Positions 44,503 through 54,310 of a stretch of DNA of 64,000 nucleotides are shown here, one piece after another. Source of the stretch: Saccharomonospora xinjiangensis XJ-54 (GTDB lineage Bacteria > Actinomycetota > Actinomycetes > Mycobacteriales > Pseudonocardiaceae). A model generated the notes under the pieces. That model saw nothing but the letters and a program-made list of their open reading frames with translations, did not search any database and was not told the DNA's origin. A program made the position numbers and the translations under genes. The stretch's first letter is position 1. The number at the start of each line of letters is the position of its first letter. The stretch is taken from NCBI RefSeq assembly GCF_000258175.1, contig NZ_JH636049.1:2271482-2335481 (forward strand), in the 5' to 3' direction.

Positions 44503-45256
44503 CTCAGAAAACAAGCATCCGAGCTTTTTTCTTGGGGTGCGGCCGAGCGCGCTTCGGGCCTTCATCCCGTGCCTCCTACTCCTCCGGAGCACGCGCCCCT
44601 CGGCGCTTCTGCGCCTTCTGCACCGCCTGCACCCCCAAGGGGCCCGGTACCTTCCGCGCCTACTGCCACACGGCCAGGAGAGAGGGGCGGTCGGGGCCTG
44701 AAGAGGGCCGGAAGAGGACGAGAAGACTCGGCCTGAGGGGCTGCCTGCAACCAGCATGTGGAGCGCCGGAGCGATCTGAACGACCTGCCTGGCGCGGCTC
44801 ACGCCCACGTAAATCGGCGGAAGTGTCCGTGGCGAGTGGGGCCCTCCGCGATGCGAGGTGCCGCCGGTCGGTACCGGACTCGACGCCTTCTGCGGCCTGT
44901 GGACAGGACTGCCGGGCGCCTGCCACGCGAGGAGGCCGGTGCGGGACACCGTCGCGAGACCACTGCCAGACCACTGCCAGACCACTGCGGGACACCGCCG
45001 CGAGACCTCACCCGAGTGGCCTGGCGTCACGTGAGGACGTGCCCATGGGAGTCGATGCGAGAGGGTCGGCGTGGGCGATCGCGGAGGATGACGGCCGACG
45101 TCAGACCTCAGCCAAGACCGTTTACAGGAGAAGGCGCTACGGGAATCGGAAGAAGCCGCGGTCCTGGACTGTGGGAACGTCCTCGGTCAGCGGCGTGACG
45201 TCACCGGCAAGCCCGACGTCACTGGCCAGCTCGCCCAGCGGGCACGATGCCCGAGG
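44503..45256. other. Non-coding stretch between oriC and the dnaA stop
   Basis: About 750 bases. Open frames exist on both strands but none has a ribosome site or a recognisable product. It contains three copies of AGACCACTGCC (44957-44989), the last with one mismatch, within longer imperfect GCGGGACACCG repeats. No DnaA boxes are seen here. Confidence 0.6.
44957..44989. repeat. Three 11-bp tandem repeats near oriC
   Basis: AGACCACTGCC at 44957-44967 and 44968-44978, then AGACCACTGCG at 44979-44989. Confidence 0.8.
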
Positions 45257-47005
45257 TCACTGGTGGGCGCGCTGCTTGATTCGGGACGTCAGCTCCTGCA
45301 CCTGGTCGTAGATGCGGCGCCGCTCTGCCATCTCCTTGCGGATCTTCTTGTCCGCGTGCATCACGGTGGTGTGGTCGCGACCGCCGAAGGTCTGCCCGAT
45401 GCGGGGCAGCGACATGTCGGTGAGCTCGCGACACAGATACATCGCGATCTGCCGTGCCGTTGCCAGCGCCTTGGTCTTTCCCGGCCCGCACAGATCGTCC
45501 ATGGTCACATCGAAGAACTCGGCGGTTACCCGCATGATCGTCGTGGCGCTGATCTCGGGAGCCTGCGCGTCCGTGGGAATGAGGTCACGAAGGACTATCT
45601 CCGCCAACCCGACGTCAACGGGCTGCTGGTTGAGGGAGGCGAACGCGGTGACCCGGATCAGCGCGCCCTCCAGCTCACGGATGTTGGCCTCGATGCGCGC
45701 CGCGATGAACTCCAGCACCTCGCCGGGAACAGCCAGCCGGTCCTGAGCGGCTTTCTTCCGCAGGATCGCGATGCGGGTTTCGAGCTCGGGAGGCTGGATG
45801 TCGGTGATCAAACCCCACTCGAACCGCGTGCGAAGCCGTTCCTCCAGCGTTTCCAGTCGCTTCGGCGGCCGGTCGGACGACACGACGATCTGCTTGTTGG
45901 CGTTGTGCAGCGTGTTGAAGGTGTGGAAGAACTCCTCCTGGGTTCCTTCCTTGCCCTCCAGGAACTGGATGTCGTCAACCAGCAGGATGTCGATGTCGCG
46001 ATACCGGCGCTGGAATGCCACCTTGCGGTCGTCGCGCAGTGAGTTGATGAAGTCGTTGGTGAACTCCTCCGTCGAGACGTAGCGCACCCGCATACCGGGG
46101 AACAGTCGTTGCGCGTAGTGTCCGACCGCGTGCAGGAGGTGGGTCTTGCCCAAACCGGACTCGCCCCACACGAACAACGGGTTGTAGGCCCTCGCCGGTG
46201 CCTCGGCCACGGCGACGGCCGCCGCGTGAGCGAACCGGTTCGACGCGCCGATGACGAACGTGTCGAACGTGTACTTCTCGTTGAGCCGGGTCTTCGACGT
46301 CTGAGGCTGGGCAGGAGCGGTGTACGGCTGCCCAGCGATGGGCTGACCGGAGAAGGTCGGCCAAATCTCGTGCACCGCGGCGAGTGCCTCGCCTTCCTCG
46401 TCAACTTCCTCGTCGCCGTCCTCGCCTTCGGCGGAAGGCTTGGGATGCTGAGACGGTGGCTGTGGCGGCCCTCCGCCAGGGCGCAACGGTGGATGCGCCG
46501 ACGGCATCGTCGGCGGGTGGGACCGGTGAGGCAACCCGGGAATCCGGGGCTCGACCGTCTCGGCCCTCGGCCTGATCGCCGGGATGATGATCGTGTCCTC
46601 GCCCGAAGGCAGGGGCGGGCGATCGGGGGACGCACCGACGGGCCTCGGCCCGTATCGACTTGCCGGCGCAGGCAGCACGGGCGAACCCGGCGGCGCGGAC
46701 GGCGTCTGGCCGGAGGGTGCGAGCGGAGGAGGCGGCGCGCTCTCGGTGGTGTCAACCTTCACAGCGAGGGACACCTCACGGCCGAGGTGCCGGGAGAGTG
46801 CGGAGGTGATGGGTTCGCGCAACGCGCGCTCGATGGCTTCCTTCGCGAAGTCGCTCGGAGCGGCCAGCAGGGCCGTTCCGTCGAGGAGGCCGATGGGGCG
46901 GGTGACCCTCATCCATGCGCGTTGCTGCGGGGACAGCGTTCCGTCGGAGAGTTCTGCGACAACCTGCTCCCAGACAACAGCCAGATTCAGCTGATGCTCA
47001 GACAC
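45257..47005 (-). CDS. dnaA: Chromosomal replication initiator DnaA
   Basis: AAA+ initiator that binds the oriC boxes and unwinds DNA. Domain I opens [20 protein letters not shown]. Domain II (about residues 90-230) is a long Pro/acidic linker, as in Streptomyces. Domain III has Walker [16 protein letters not shown] and Walker [17 protein letters not shown]. Domain IV holds the box-binding [20 protein letters not shown]. Length 582 aa. GTG 47005 is preceded by a purine-rich GGGAGGGGAG. DnaA boxes at 47094-47114 suggest autoregulation. Confidence 0.98.
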   Translation of the reverse strand: MSEHQLNLAVVWEQVVAELSDGTLSPQQRAWMRVTRPIGLLDGTALLAAPSDFAKEAIERALREPITSALSRHLGREVSLAVKVDTTESAPPPPLAPSGQTPSAPPGSPVLPAPASRYGPRPVGASPDRPPLPSGEDTIIIPAIRPRAETVEPRIPGLPHRSHPPTMPSAHPPLRPGGGPPQPPSQHPKPSAEGEDGDEEVDEEGEALAAVHEIWPTFSGQPIAGQPYTAPAQPQTSKTRLNEKYTFDTFVIGASNRFAHAAAVAVAEAPARAYNPLFVWGESGLGKTHLLHAVGHYAQRLFPGMRVRYVSTEEFTNDFINSLRDDRKVAFQRRYRDIDILLVDDIQFLEGKEGTQEEFFHTFNTLHNANKQIVVSSDRPPKRLETLEERLRTRFEWGLITDIQPPELETRIAILRKKAAQDRLAVPGEVLEFIAARIEANIRELEGALIRVTAFASLNQQPVDVGLAEIVLRDLIPTDAQAPEISATTIMRVTAEFFDVTMDDLCGPGKTKALATARQIAMYLCRELTDMSLPRIGQTFGGRDHTTVMHADKKIRKEMAERRRIYDQVQELTSRIKQRAHQ

Positions 47006-47758
47006 GCTGCTCCGCTCCCCTCCCCTCGACCCTTCTCTCCTCGACGGCTCGGCGGAGCGTCACGGTAGGTCGGTGTGGCCACCCGCGCAGCAGGTATCCA
47101 CAGAGTTGTCCACAACTTTTGCACCAATGTACGCCCGACCCGCGCACCCTCCGTCCTGCGGGATCATGCTTACGGCCTGGAACGCATCTCGCACTCCCAC
47201 GACGCCGATCAAGCGCCCCCGGTGGCCGCCGGAGTCCGAGAAGGGGCACGCTAACAAGCCGCACGCGATGCCACAAGGCGTGCGCGACGGCAAGGAAATC
47301 ACGGGCTTCGGCGTGTCGCCAGCCGTGTTCAGCGAACGGGTGACACTGTGTCTCCCGTCTCGTCAGGCGAGGTTGTTCACACAGTTCTCCGGCGCTGTGT
47401 CGCGGAACTTGGGAAGCCGTGTCGTCCCCTTCGTGCCCGCGTCTTCGCCGCTGCCTCGATCCCGCGGCCCACGAAAGACGCAGAGTTGAGATCGGCCGCA
47501 GGCGTATTTCTCCCGCGCACCCCGAGGCCGGTCCCCGGGCGCAGCCGCGTCCCCCTGTCGTGGTGGATGACGGAGAACCTTCGTGAGACAGGGGGCGGTG
47601 TCGCAGGCCAGGTGGCCGATGCGTACCCTCGTAAGGTCTACCGCCGACAGCGGCGCCCTTCGGCCTGCCCACCTTGTGAGTGCCGGGTGCGAGTCGGGCT
47701 GCCTCGTCGCGGTGGCACACCGACGACCGATCGCCGCAAGACCAGGAGAACGACTGCC
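47006..47758. other. dnaA-rpmH divergent intergenic region
   Basis: About 750 bases with no convincing gene. It holds the dnaA promoter (left) and the rpmH operon promoter (right), plus the DnaA boxes at 47094-47114. Confidence 0.6.
47094..47114. promoter_or_regulatory. DnaA boxes upstream of dnaA
   Basis: GTATCCACA (47094-47102, one mismatch) and TTGTCCACA (47106-47114, perfect), about 90-110 bases before the dnaA start. The position fits autorepression by DnaA. Confidence 0.75.
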
Positions 47759-47902
47759 GTGAGCAAGGGCAAGCGCACCTTCCAGCCGAACAACCGTCGT
47801 CGCGCGCGGACTCATGGGTTCCGGCTCCGGATGCGGACCCGCGCGGGCCGCGCCATCCTGGCGGCCCGCCGTCGCAAGGGCCGTAACCGGCTCTCCGCCT
47901 GA
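47759..47902 (+). CDS. rpmH: 50S ribosomal protein L34
   Basis: 47-aa highly basic ribosomal protein. [20 protein letters not shown] and [15 protein letters not shown] are the conserved L34 sequence. GTG 47759 has AGGAGA ten bases upstream. First gene of the rpmH-rnpA-yidD-yidC-jag operon. Confidence 0.98.
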   Translation: MSKGKRTFQPNNRRRARTHGFRLRMRTRAGRAILAARRRKGRNRLSA

Positions 47903-47934
47903 TTACGTCACAGCCTGCGACGACGGGGCGCGGC

Positions 47935-48300
47935 GTGCTACCAGCCGACGCTCGTCTGCGGCGTAGCGACGAGTTCCGTGCCGTGATGCGGGGCGGCGTC
48001 CGTGCAGGGCGCCGCCGTTTGGTGTTGCACGTGCTCCTCTCGGATGAGGGGAGCAGCAAGGCCGGCTTCGTCGTGAGCAAGGCTGTGGGCAACTCTGTCG
48101 TCCGTCACCGGGTTCTGCGGCGACTCCGGCACCTCGTCGCGCAAAGGCTCGGAACCTTACCCGAAGGCAGTGCGTTGGTCGTTCGGGCACTACCTGCGGC
48201 CGCCACCGCGTCGAGCGCGGAGCTCGGCGCGGACCTCGACGCGGCGCTGCGGCGGCTGGGACTGTCGTCCCTCCGCGACAACACTGGATCAACGGCGTGA
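47935..48300 (+). CDS. rnpA: Ribonuclease P protein component
   Basis: Protein subunit that helps the RNase P RNA trim tRNA 5' ends. [20 protein letters not shown] opens it and [20 protein letters not shown] followed by RRLRHLV is the RNR signature. 121 aa. GTG 47935 is 32 bases after rpmH; the stop overlaps yidD (GTGA). Confidence 0.96.
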   Translation: MLPADARLRRSDEFRAVMRGGVRAGRRRLVLHVLLSDEGSSKAGFVVSKAVGNSVVRHRVLRRLRHLVAQRLGTLPEGSALVVRALPAAATASSAELGADLDAALRRLGLSSLRDNTGSTA

Positions 48301-48629
48301 ACGAAGACCACCCGGCCTGCACTCACCAGGCCGACGAGCACGACACCGCCGCGCCAGCCCGGCCGACGCCGGTGGCGTGGGTCCTGCTGCTGCCGATCCG
48401 CTTCTATCGCAAGGCGATCTCCCCGTACCTTCCCCCGATGTGCCGGTTCTATCCGAGCTGTAGCACCTACGCGGCCGAAGCCCTCACTCGCTTCGGAGCC
48501 GCCCGCGGCACGTACCTCGCCGTGCGCCGGTTGCTGCGCTGCGGACCGTGGACCCCACCGGGACGTGACCCGGTTCCCGAGAAGTTCAGCTTCCGGTACC
48601 AAGGCCCTGGTATGTCTACCGAGGAGTAG
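48297..48629 (+). CDS. yidD: Membrane protein insertion efficiency factor YidD
   Basis: 110-aa membrane-associated protein that assists YidC. The core [38 protein letters not shown] and [17 protein letters not shown] is diagnostic, with the three conserved Cys. An N-terminal extension of about 28 residues precedes it. Overlaps rnpA by four bases; yidC starts five bases later. Confidence 0.96.
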   Translation: MNEDHPACTHQADEHDTAAPARPTPVAWVLLLPIRFYRKAISPYLPPMCRFYPSCSTYAAEALTRFGAARGTYLAVRRLLRCGPWTPPGRDPVPEKFSFRYQGPGMSTEE

Positions 48630-48634
48630 CTCTA

Positions 48635-49723
48635 GTGCTCGACTTCATCTACTACCCTGTGTCGTTCATCCTCTGGGTGTGGCACAAGGTCTTCGGTTTC
48701 GTCTTCGGTGAAGACAACGCCATCGCCTGGATTCTGGGCATCGTCTTCCTGACCTTCACGGTGCGAGGGCTGCTCTTCAAGCCGTTCGTGAAGCAGGTGC
48801 GGTCGATGAAGAAGATGCAGGACTTCGCGCCTGAGGTCAAAAAGATCCAGAAGAAGTACGCGAACGACCGGCAGCGTCAGGCGATGGAGATGCAGAAGCT
48901 CCAGAAGGAGCACGGCGTCAACCCGCTCGGCAGCTGCCTGCCCATGTTGCTCCAGATCCCGGTCTTCATCGGTCTGAACTGGGTGCTGCGGAACTTCCGC
49001 CCCGGCGGGCAGTCCAACTACTTCTTCGACGCCGACGACGTCGCGTCCTACGTCGATGCGCAGATCTTCGGTGTCAACCTCGGCGACGCCATCAACCACC
49101 TCGGGATGATGGGCGGCAGTGGCGAGCCGGGCTGGCACTGGGACGTCGCGCCCGTCGCCGTGCCGCTGATGATCGTGGCGAGTATCGCGACGCACTTCAC
49201 CGCCCGCCACTCCGTGTCGAGGCAGAACCCGGCTTCGGCGACGCAGCAGACCGCGGTGATGAACAAGCTGACGCTGTACATCTTCCCCGCCGGTGTGCTC
49301 GTCTTCGGTGCCTTCTTCCCCATCGGTCTGTTGATCTACTGGCTTGCCAACAACATGTGGACCCTCGGACAGCAGCGGTTCGTCTACACGCGGATCGACA
49401 AGGAAGAGGAAGCCAAGAAGGAAGCCGCCAAGGAGAAGCGGGACACCCTCGCGCCGAAGCCGGGTCAGAAGCCTCAGGCCGGTCAGAAGCCGAGGCCGGG
49501 TCAGAAGCCCGCGCAGAAGCAGGCCCCCAAGCAAACGCCGAAGTCGGCCCCGAAATCGGCACAGTCCAAGCAGCAGGACTCCAGCGACAACACCAAGAAC
49601 GGCAAGTCCCCGAAGAGCGACGGCAACAGCGTGCGTGGTGGCGCCTGGGCCAAGAACGGCGGGAATCAGCAGAAACCCGCGGGCGGTCAGGGCAAGAAGT
49701 CGCAGGGACGCAAGCGGCGCTGA
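48635..49723 (+). CDS. yidC: Membrane protein insertase YidC
   Basis: 362-aa insertase for membrane proteins. It begins with helix FIYYPVSFILWVWHKVFGFV. The conserved core includes RGLLFKPFVKQVRSMKKMQ, KKIQKKYANDRQRQAMEMQK and NPLGSCLPMLLQIPVFIGLN. The last about 90 residues are a Lys/Gln/Pro-rich tail of repeated GQKP units, likely binding the ribosome. GTG 48635 is close behind yidD. Confidence 0.97.
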   Translation: MLDFIYYPVSFILWVWHKVFGFVFGEDNAIAWILGIVFLTFTVRGLLFKPFVKQVRSMKKMQDFAPEVKKIQKKYANDRQRQAMEMQKLQKEHGVNPLGSCLPMLLQIPVFIGLNWVLRNFRPGGQSNYFFDADDVASYVDAQIFGVNLGDAINHLGMMGGSGEPGWHWDVAPVAVPLMIVASIATHFTARHSVSRQNPASATQQTAVMNKLTLYIFPAGVLVFGAFFPIGLLIYWLANNMWTLGQQRFVYTRIDKEEEAKKEAAKEKRDTLAPKPGQKPQAGQKPRPGQKPAQKQAPKQTPKSAPKSAQSKQQDSSDNTKNGKSPKSDGNSVRGGAWAKNGGNQQKPAGGQGKKSQGRKRR

Positions 49724-49747
49724 CTCGGGGCGGGAAGGAGAGACGAC

Positions 49748-50287
49748 ATGTCCGATACGGCCGAGGTGGTCGGAGCGGGAGAGAGTGACACCGCCTCCGC
49801 GGCGGCGAACGACGCGACCGACAACGAGGACCTGCTCGTCCGCGAGGGCGACATCGCAGGCGACTACCTTGAGCGGCTGCTCGACATCCTCGACTACGAC
49901 GGCGACATCGACCTCGACGTCGAGGCGGGTCGCGCGGTGGTGAGCATCGACGGTGGCGACGATCTCGACAAGCTGGTCGGCCCGCGAGGCACGGTGCTGG
50001 AGGCGCTCCAGGAACTCACCCGGCTCGCTGTGCAGCAGGAGACCGGTACGCGAAGCAGGCTGATGCTGGACATCGCGGGCTGGAGGGCCGCTCGCAGGGA
50101 GGAACTGCGGGAGCTCGGTCGGTCCACGGCCGAGTCGGTGCGCGACTCCGGTGAGAGCATCCGACTCCAGCCGATGACGCCCTTCGAGCGCAAGATCGTG
50201 CACGATGCCGTGGCGACGGTGGACGGTGTCACGAGCGAGAGCGAGGGCGAGGAACCGAAGCGCAGGGTTGTCGTGCTGCCCGAGTAA
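49748..50287 (+). CDS. khpB: Jag/KhpB RNA-binding protein
   Basis: 179-aa cytoplasmic RNA-binding protein. The KH domain shows DYLERLLDILDYDGDIDLDV and LVGPRGTVLEALQELTRLAV. The R3H domain shows GESIRLQPMTPFERKIVHDA. An acidic N-terminus replaces the Jag-N domain. ATG 49748 has GGAAGGAG upstream. Last gene of the rpmH operon, followed by a terminator. Confidence 0.95.
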   Translation: MSDTAEVVGAGESDTASAAANDATDNEDLLVREGDIAGDYLERLLDILDYDGDIDLDVEAGRAVVSIDGGDDLDKLVGPRGTVLEALQELTRLAVQQETGTRSRLMLDIAGWRAARREELRELGRSTAESVRDSGESIRLQPMTPFERKIVHDAVATVDGVTSESEGEEPKRRVVVLPE

Positions 50288-50307
50288 CGGCGGCCACCGC
50301 GTCAAAG

Positions 50308-50344
50308 GAAACGGCCCGTCAGGCGAGACCTGGCGGGCCGTTTC
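50308..50344. terminator. Terminator of the rpmH-jag operon
   Basis: 11-bp stem GAAACGGCCCG / CGGGCCGTTTC with additional CAGG/CCTG pairing inside the loop, 21 bases after the jag stop. Confidence 0.88.
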
Positions 50345-50346
50345 GC

Positions 50347-50360
50347 GTTTCACGTGAAAC
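50347..50360. promoter_or_regulatory. parS: parS site 1
   Basis: GTTTCACGTGAAAC, a perfect 14-bp palindrome. With flanks CGTTTCACGTGAAACA it differs from the 16-bp parS consensus by one outer base. Confidence 0.93.
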
Positions 50361-50409
50361 ACCGACCGTGCGCGTGGCGATGCTCAACGCGTCGGGGACA
50401 ATCGAGCCT

Positions 50410-50423
50410 GTTTCACGTGAAAC
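50410..50423. promoter_or_regulatory. parS: parS site 2
   Basis: GTTTCACGTGAAAC, perfect palindrome 63 bases from site 1, just before the rsmG start. One outer base differs from consensus. Confidence 0.93.
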
Positions 50424-50443
50424 GGTTGCCCGGAGGAGTGTCA

Positions 50444-51145
50444 TTGCAGTCAGAAGGCTCAGAAGGTGTCGAGTCCCCGGTTCCCCAAGCCGCGCGACTC
50501 GTCTTCGGGGATCACCTGCCGGTCGCTGCGGAGTTCGTCTCACTGCTCGCCTCACACGGAGTCGAGCGCGGATTGATCGGACCGCGGGAGGTAGATCGGC
50601 TGTGGGACCGCCACGTGCTGAACTCGGCGGTGCTCGGCGAGCACATTCCGCAAGGGCGCCGGGTCATCGATGTGGGTTCCGGAGCGGGCTTCCCCGGAAT
50701 ACCTCTCGCGATCGCGCGGCCGGATCTCGATATTGTTCTTCTCGAACCGATGGCTCGCCGGGTCGAGTGGCTCACCGAGGTGGCTGACACGCTCGGCCTC
50801 CCGGTGACTGTCGAGCGTGGCCGCGCGGAGGAGAAGGTGGTGCGACACCGGATCGACGTCGCCGACGTCGTGACCGCTCGCGCGGTCGCCCCGTTGGCCC
50901 GGCTTGCCGAGTGGTGTCTGCCGCTCGTCCGTCCCTCCGGAACGCTCCTCGCATTGAAGGGACAAAGCGCAGCAGAGGAGATCGAACGGGATCGCTCCGC
51001 CGTCCGCAGGGCAGGGGGCGGCGAGCCGAGGATCAGACGGTGCGGTGCGGGAGTTCTGGAGACGCCCACCACCGTGGTTGCCATCGAACGGGTGGAGTCG
51101 GGGCCGCCCGGAGTTGCGCGGAAACGCGGACGCAAGAAGCACTGA
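50444..51145 (+). CDS. rsmG: 16S rRNA (guanine527-N7)-methyltransferase
   Basis: SAM-dependent enzyme methylating G527 of 16S rRNA; its loss gives low-level streptomycin resistance in relatives. GPREVDRLWDRHVLNSAVLG, VIDVGSGAGFPGIPLAIARP and DVVTARAVAPLARLAEWCLP are characteristic. TTG 50444 has GGAGG seven bases upstream and gives 233 aa; GTG 50438 is an alternative. The open frame back to 50354 would read through parS site 2 and is unlikely. Confidence 0.95.
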   Translation: MQSEGSEGVESPVPQAARLVFGDHLPVAAEFVSLLASHGVERGLIGPREVDRLWDRHVLNSAVLGEHIPQGRRVIDVGSGAGFPGIPLAIARPDLDIVLLEPMARRVEWLTEVADTLGLPVTVERGRAEEKVVRHRIDVADVVTARAVAPLARLAEWCLPLVRPSGTLLALKGQSAAEEIERDRSAVRRAGGGEPRIRRCGAGVLETPTTVVAIERVESGPPGVARKRGRKKH

Positions 51146-51187
51146 GAGGATTGGCTCAGCGAATGACGACCAGTACGGAGCGGCGGA

Positions 51188-51203
51188 TGTTCCACGTGAA
51201 ACA
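51188..51203. promoter_or_regulatory. parS: parS site 3
   Basis: TGTTCCACGTGAAACA matches the 16-bp consensus TGTTNCACGTGAAACA exactly. It lies 34 bases before parA. Confidence 0.95.
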
Positions 51204-51236
51204 GTGCGGCGCGACGGCGGCACGGGGTGATGCGCG

Positions 51237-52135
<899 letters not shown>

Positions 52136-52139
<4 letters not shown>

Positions 52140-53107
52140 ATGAGCGTAGAGGGGGCCTCGGCCGCGGCCTTGCCGCGTTGATTCCCACGGGACCGGCCGA
52201 CTCTGGTGGCGAGATGCCGGAACCGGACACCAACGGTACGTCGAAGCCGACTGCCGACACGGGCTGGTTCGCGGCCAACGGTGCCGTGTCCGCCAAGCCC
52301 GGTGAGGTCGCCGGTGCGGTGTACCGCGAGGTGCCCGTCGAGTCGGTGAAGCCGAACCCGAAGCAGCCGAGGCAGGTCTTCGACCAGGATGCGCTGGCGG
52401 AGCTCGAACACTCGATCCGCGAGTTCGGGCTCATGCAGCCCATCGTGGTCAGGCAACTCACCCATAACGAGTATGAACTCGTCATGGGTGAGCGCCGATT
52501 GCGAGCGGCGCAGCAGGCCGGCCTCGACGCGATCCCCGCGATTGTCCGCAGTACGGCGGACGAGGCGATGTTGCGGGACGCCTTGCTGGAGAACATTCAT
52601 CGGGTGCAGCTGAACCCGCTTGAGGAGGCTGCGGCATATCAGCAGCTCCTCGACGAGTTCGGCGTGACACACGAGGAACTGGCCTCCCGCATCGGCAGGA
52701 GTCGTCCGGTCATCACCAACACGATCCGGCTGCTGCGGCTGCCTCTCCCCGTGCAACGCAGGGTGGCGGCCGGTGTGCTATCCGCGGGACACGCCAGGGC
52801 ACTGCTCTCGCTGGAGGACGCGGACCGCCAGGAGGATCTGGCCGCTCGCATCGTGGCGGAGGGGCTTTCGGTGCGGGCGACGGAGGAAGCCGTCACGCTC
52901 GCCAAGAGCGAGACGAAACCGAAGCCCAAGAAGGCAGCCCGCAAGCCGATGGCGATGCCCGGTGTGGACGCCCTCGCGGAACGGCTGTCCGATGCGTTCG
53001 ACACCCGGGTGAAGGTGGACGTGGGTCGCCGCAAGGGCAGGATCGTTGTGGAGTTCGGTTCGGTGGACGATCTCGAACGCATTGTCGCCCTGATGACAGC
53101 GAAATAA
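52136..53107 (+). CDS. parB: Chromosome-partitioning protein ParB
   Basis: CTP-dependent clamp that loads at parS and spreads. [19 protein letters not shown] is the ParA-binding N-terminus. [20 protein letters not shown] and [20 protein letters not shown] hold the CTPase box, including GERR. The HTH is [19 protein letters not shown]. 323 aa. Three cognate parS sites lie within 1.8 kb upstream. Confidence 0.97.
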
Positions 53108-53182
53108 GGCAAATCGGACACTGTAAGCGGATGACTGATGACACCAGGTCATTACGTCACGGTGACGGTTCGATCGGCTGGT

Positions 53183-53220
53183 GCTCAGGGGCGTGGCGGG
53201 ATCAACTGCCACGCCCCTGA
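53183..53220. terminator. Bidirectional terminator between parB and ddl
   Basis: 14-bp perfect stem CTCAGGGGCGTGGC / GCCACGCCCCTGAG around a 10-base loop, between convergent genes. Confidence 0.92.
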
Positions 53221-53295
53221 GCGGCGAGCCTGGAATGCCACCGTCGTCTTGCGGATCGACACGGCGTGCAGCTGATCGGCTATGGGCCCGGCCGA

Positions 53296-54246
53296 TCAGC
53301 TCCCCCGCACAACCGCCCGCTGAACGAGATCGGCGAACACCTCGCCGAGCGAACTGCCTGCCGCCTCGAACGCCATCGGGACGGTGGAGGTCTCGGTGAG
53401 CCCGGGCGAGGAGTTCACCTCGAGGAAGTGAACGGTGCCGTCCTCGGCCACGATCGCGTCGGTGCGGGAGATGTCGCGGAGGCCGAGCAGGGAGTGGGCG
53501 CGGACGGCGAGTTCCCGCACCGCGTCGGCCTCGTCGTCGGAAAGCCTCGCGGGTGCGAAGAAGTCGGTGAGTCCGGCCGTGTAGCGGGCGGTGTAGTCGT
53601 AGACGCCGCCCTCGGGAACGATCTCCACCGGAGGCAACGCCTGCGGGCCGCCGTCCCGCTCGACAACGGCAACGGCCACCTCGACGCCGTCCACGAACCG
53701 TTCGGCGAGCACCGTGTCGCCGTACGCGAAGCAACCCACCATCGCGGCAGGCAGATCGGCGGCGTCGCGCACAACCTGGGCACCCAGTGCGGAACCACCC
53801 TGGTCGGGCTTGAGAATCAGCGGGAGACCGAGCCGCTCCACCATCGCGTCGAGTACGGGTTGCGCGCCGAGTTCCCTGAACGTGCTGTGTGGCAGGGCCA
53901 CCCACTCCGGCGTCGCGAAACCCGCGTTCTCGATCAGAGCCTTGGCGATCGGCTTGTCCCACGCCTTGCGGCAGCCACGGGAACTGGTTCCGACGAACGG
54001 CACGCCCAGCATCTCCAGAACGGTCTGCACCGACCCGTTCTCCCCTTCGCCGCCGTGCAGGGCGATGACGGCCGCGTCCGGCTTCTCCTGCCTCAACCGG
54101 TCCAGCAGCCCCGCGTCGGTGTCCCACTCCCGAACCATGAGGCCCTGATCGCGCAAGGCGACGGACAGTCGGCGGCCGGACCGCAGCGAGACCTCTCGCT
54201 CGTGTGACAACCCGCCGGCGAGAACGGCGACAGTACCCTCGGCCAA
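53296..54246 (-). CDS. D-alanine--D-alanine ligase family (ATP-grasp)
   Basis: ATP-grasp enzyme predicted to join two D-alanines for peptidoglycan. VAVLAGGLSHEREVSLRSGR, ALHGGEGENGSVQTVLEMLG, LPLILKPDQGGSALGAQVV and the C-terminal DAIVAEDGTVHFLEVNSSPG match Ddl. It is 316 aa, at the short end for the family. Actinobacteria usually have a ddl elsewhere, so this may be a paralogue; substrate identity is inferred. It lies 64 bases downstream of the aminotransferase, suggesting an operon. Confidence 0.85.
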   Translation of the reverse strand: MAEGTVAVLAGGLSHEREVSLRSGRRLSVALRDQGLMVREWDTDAGLLDRLRQEKPDAAVIALHGGEGENGSVQTVLEMLGVPFVGTSSRGCRKAWDKPIAKALIENAGFATPEWVALPHSTFRELGAQPVLDAMVERLGLPLILKPDQGGSALGAQVVRDAADLPAAMVGCFAYGDTVLAERFVDGVEVAVAVVERDGGPQALPPVEIVPEGGVYDYTARYTAGLTDFFAPARLSDDEADAVRELAVRAHSLLGLRDISRTDAIVAEDGTVHFLEVNSSPGLTETSTVPMAFEAAGSSLGEVFADLVQRAVVRGS

Positions 54247-54310
54247 CGCGGAACTCCTCGTGATCTGTGAACGTGAAGGTGTGATCGGCGCCGCTGGACC
54301 GCGGCGGACG

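Noticed and set aside
44406..45311. Long plus-strand frame between oriC and dnaA
   Set aside because: It runs through DnaA boxes and antisense to the end of dnaA, has low-complexity composition and no recognisable motif.
49441..49600. Short repeated units, considered as a CRISPR-like array
   Set aside because: They are degenerate GQKP codon repeats in the yidC tail; no regular repeat-spacer structure occurs anywhere in the window.
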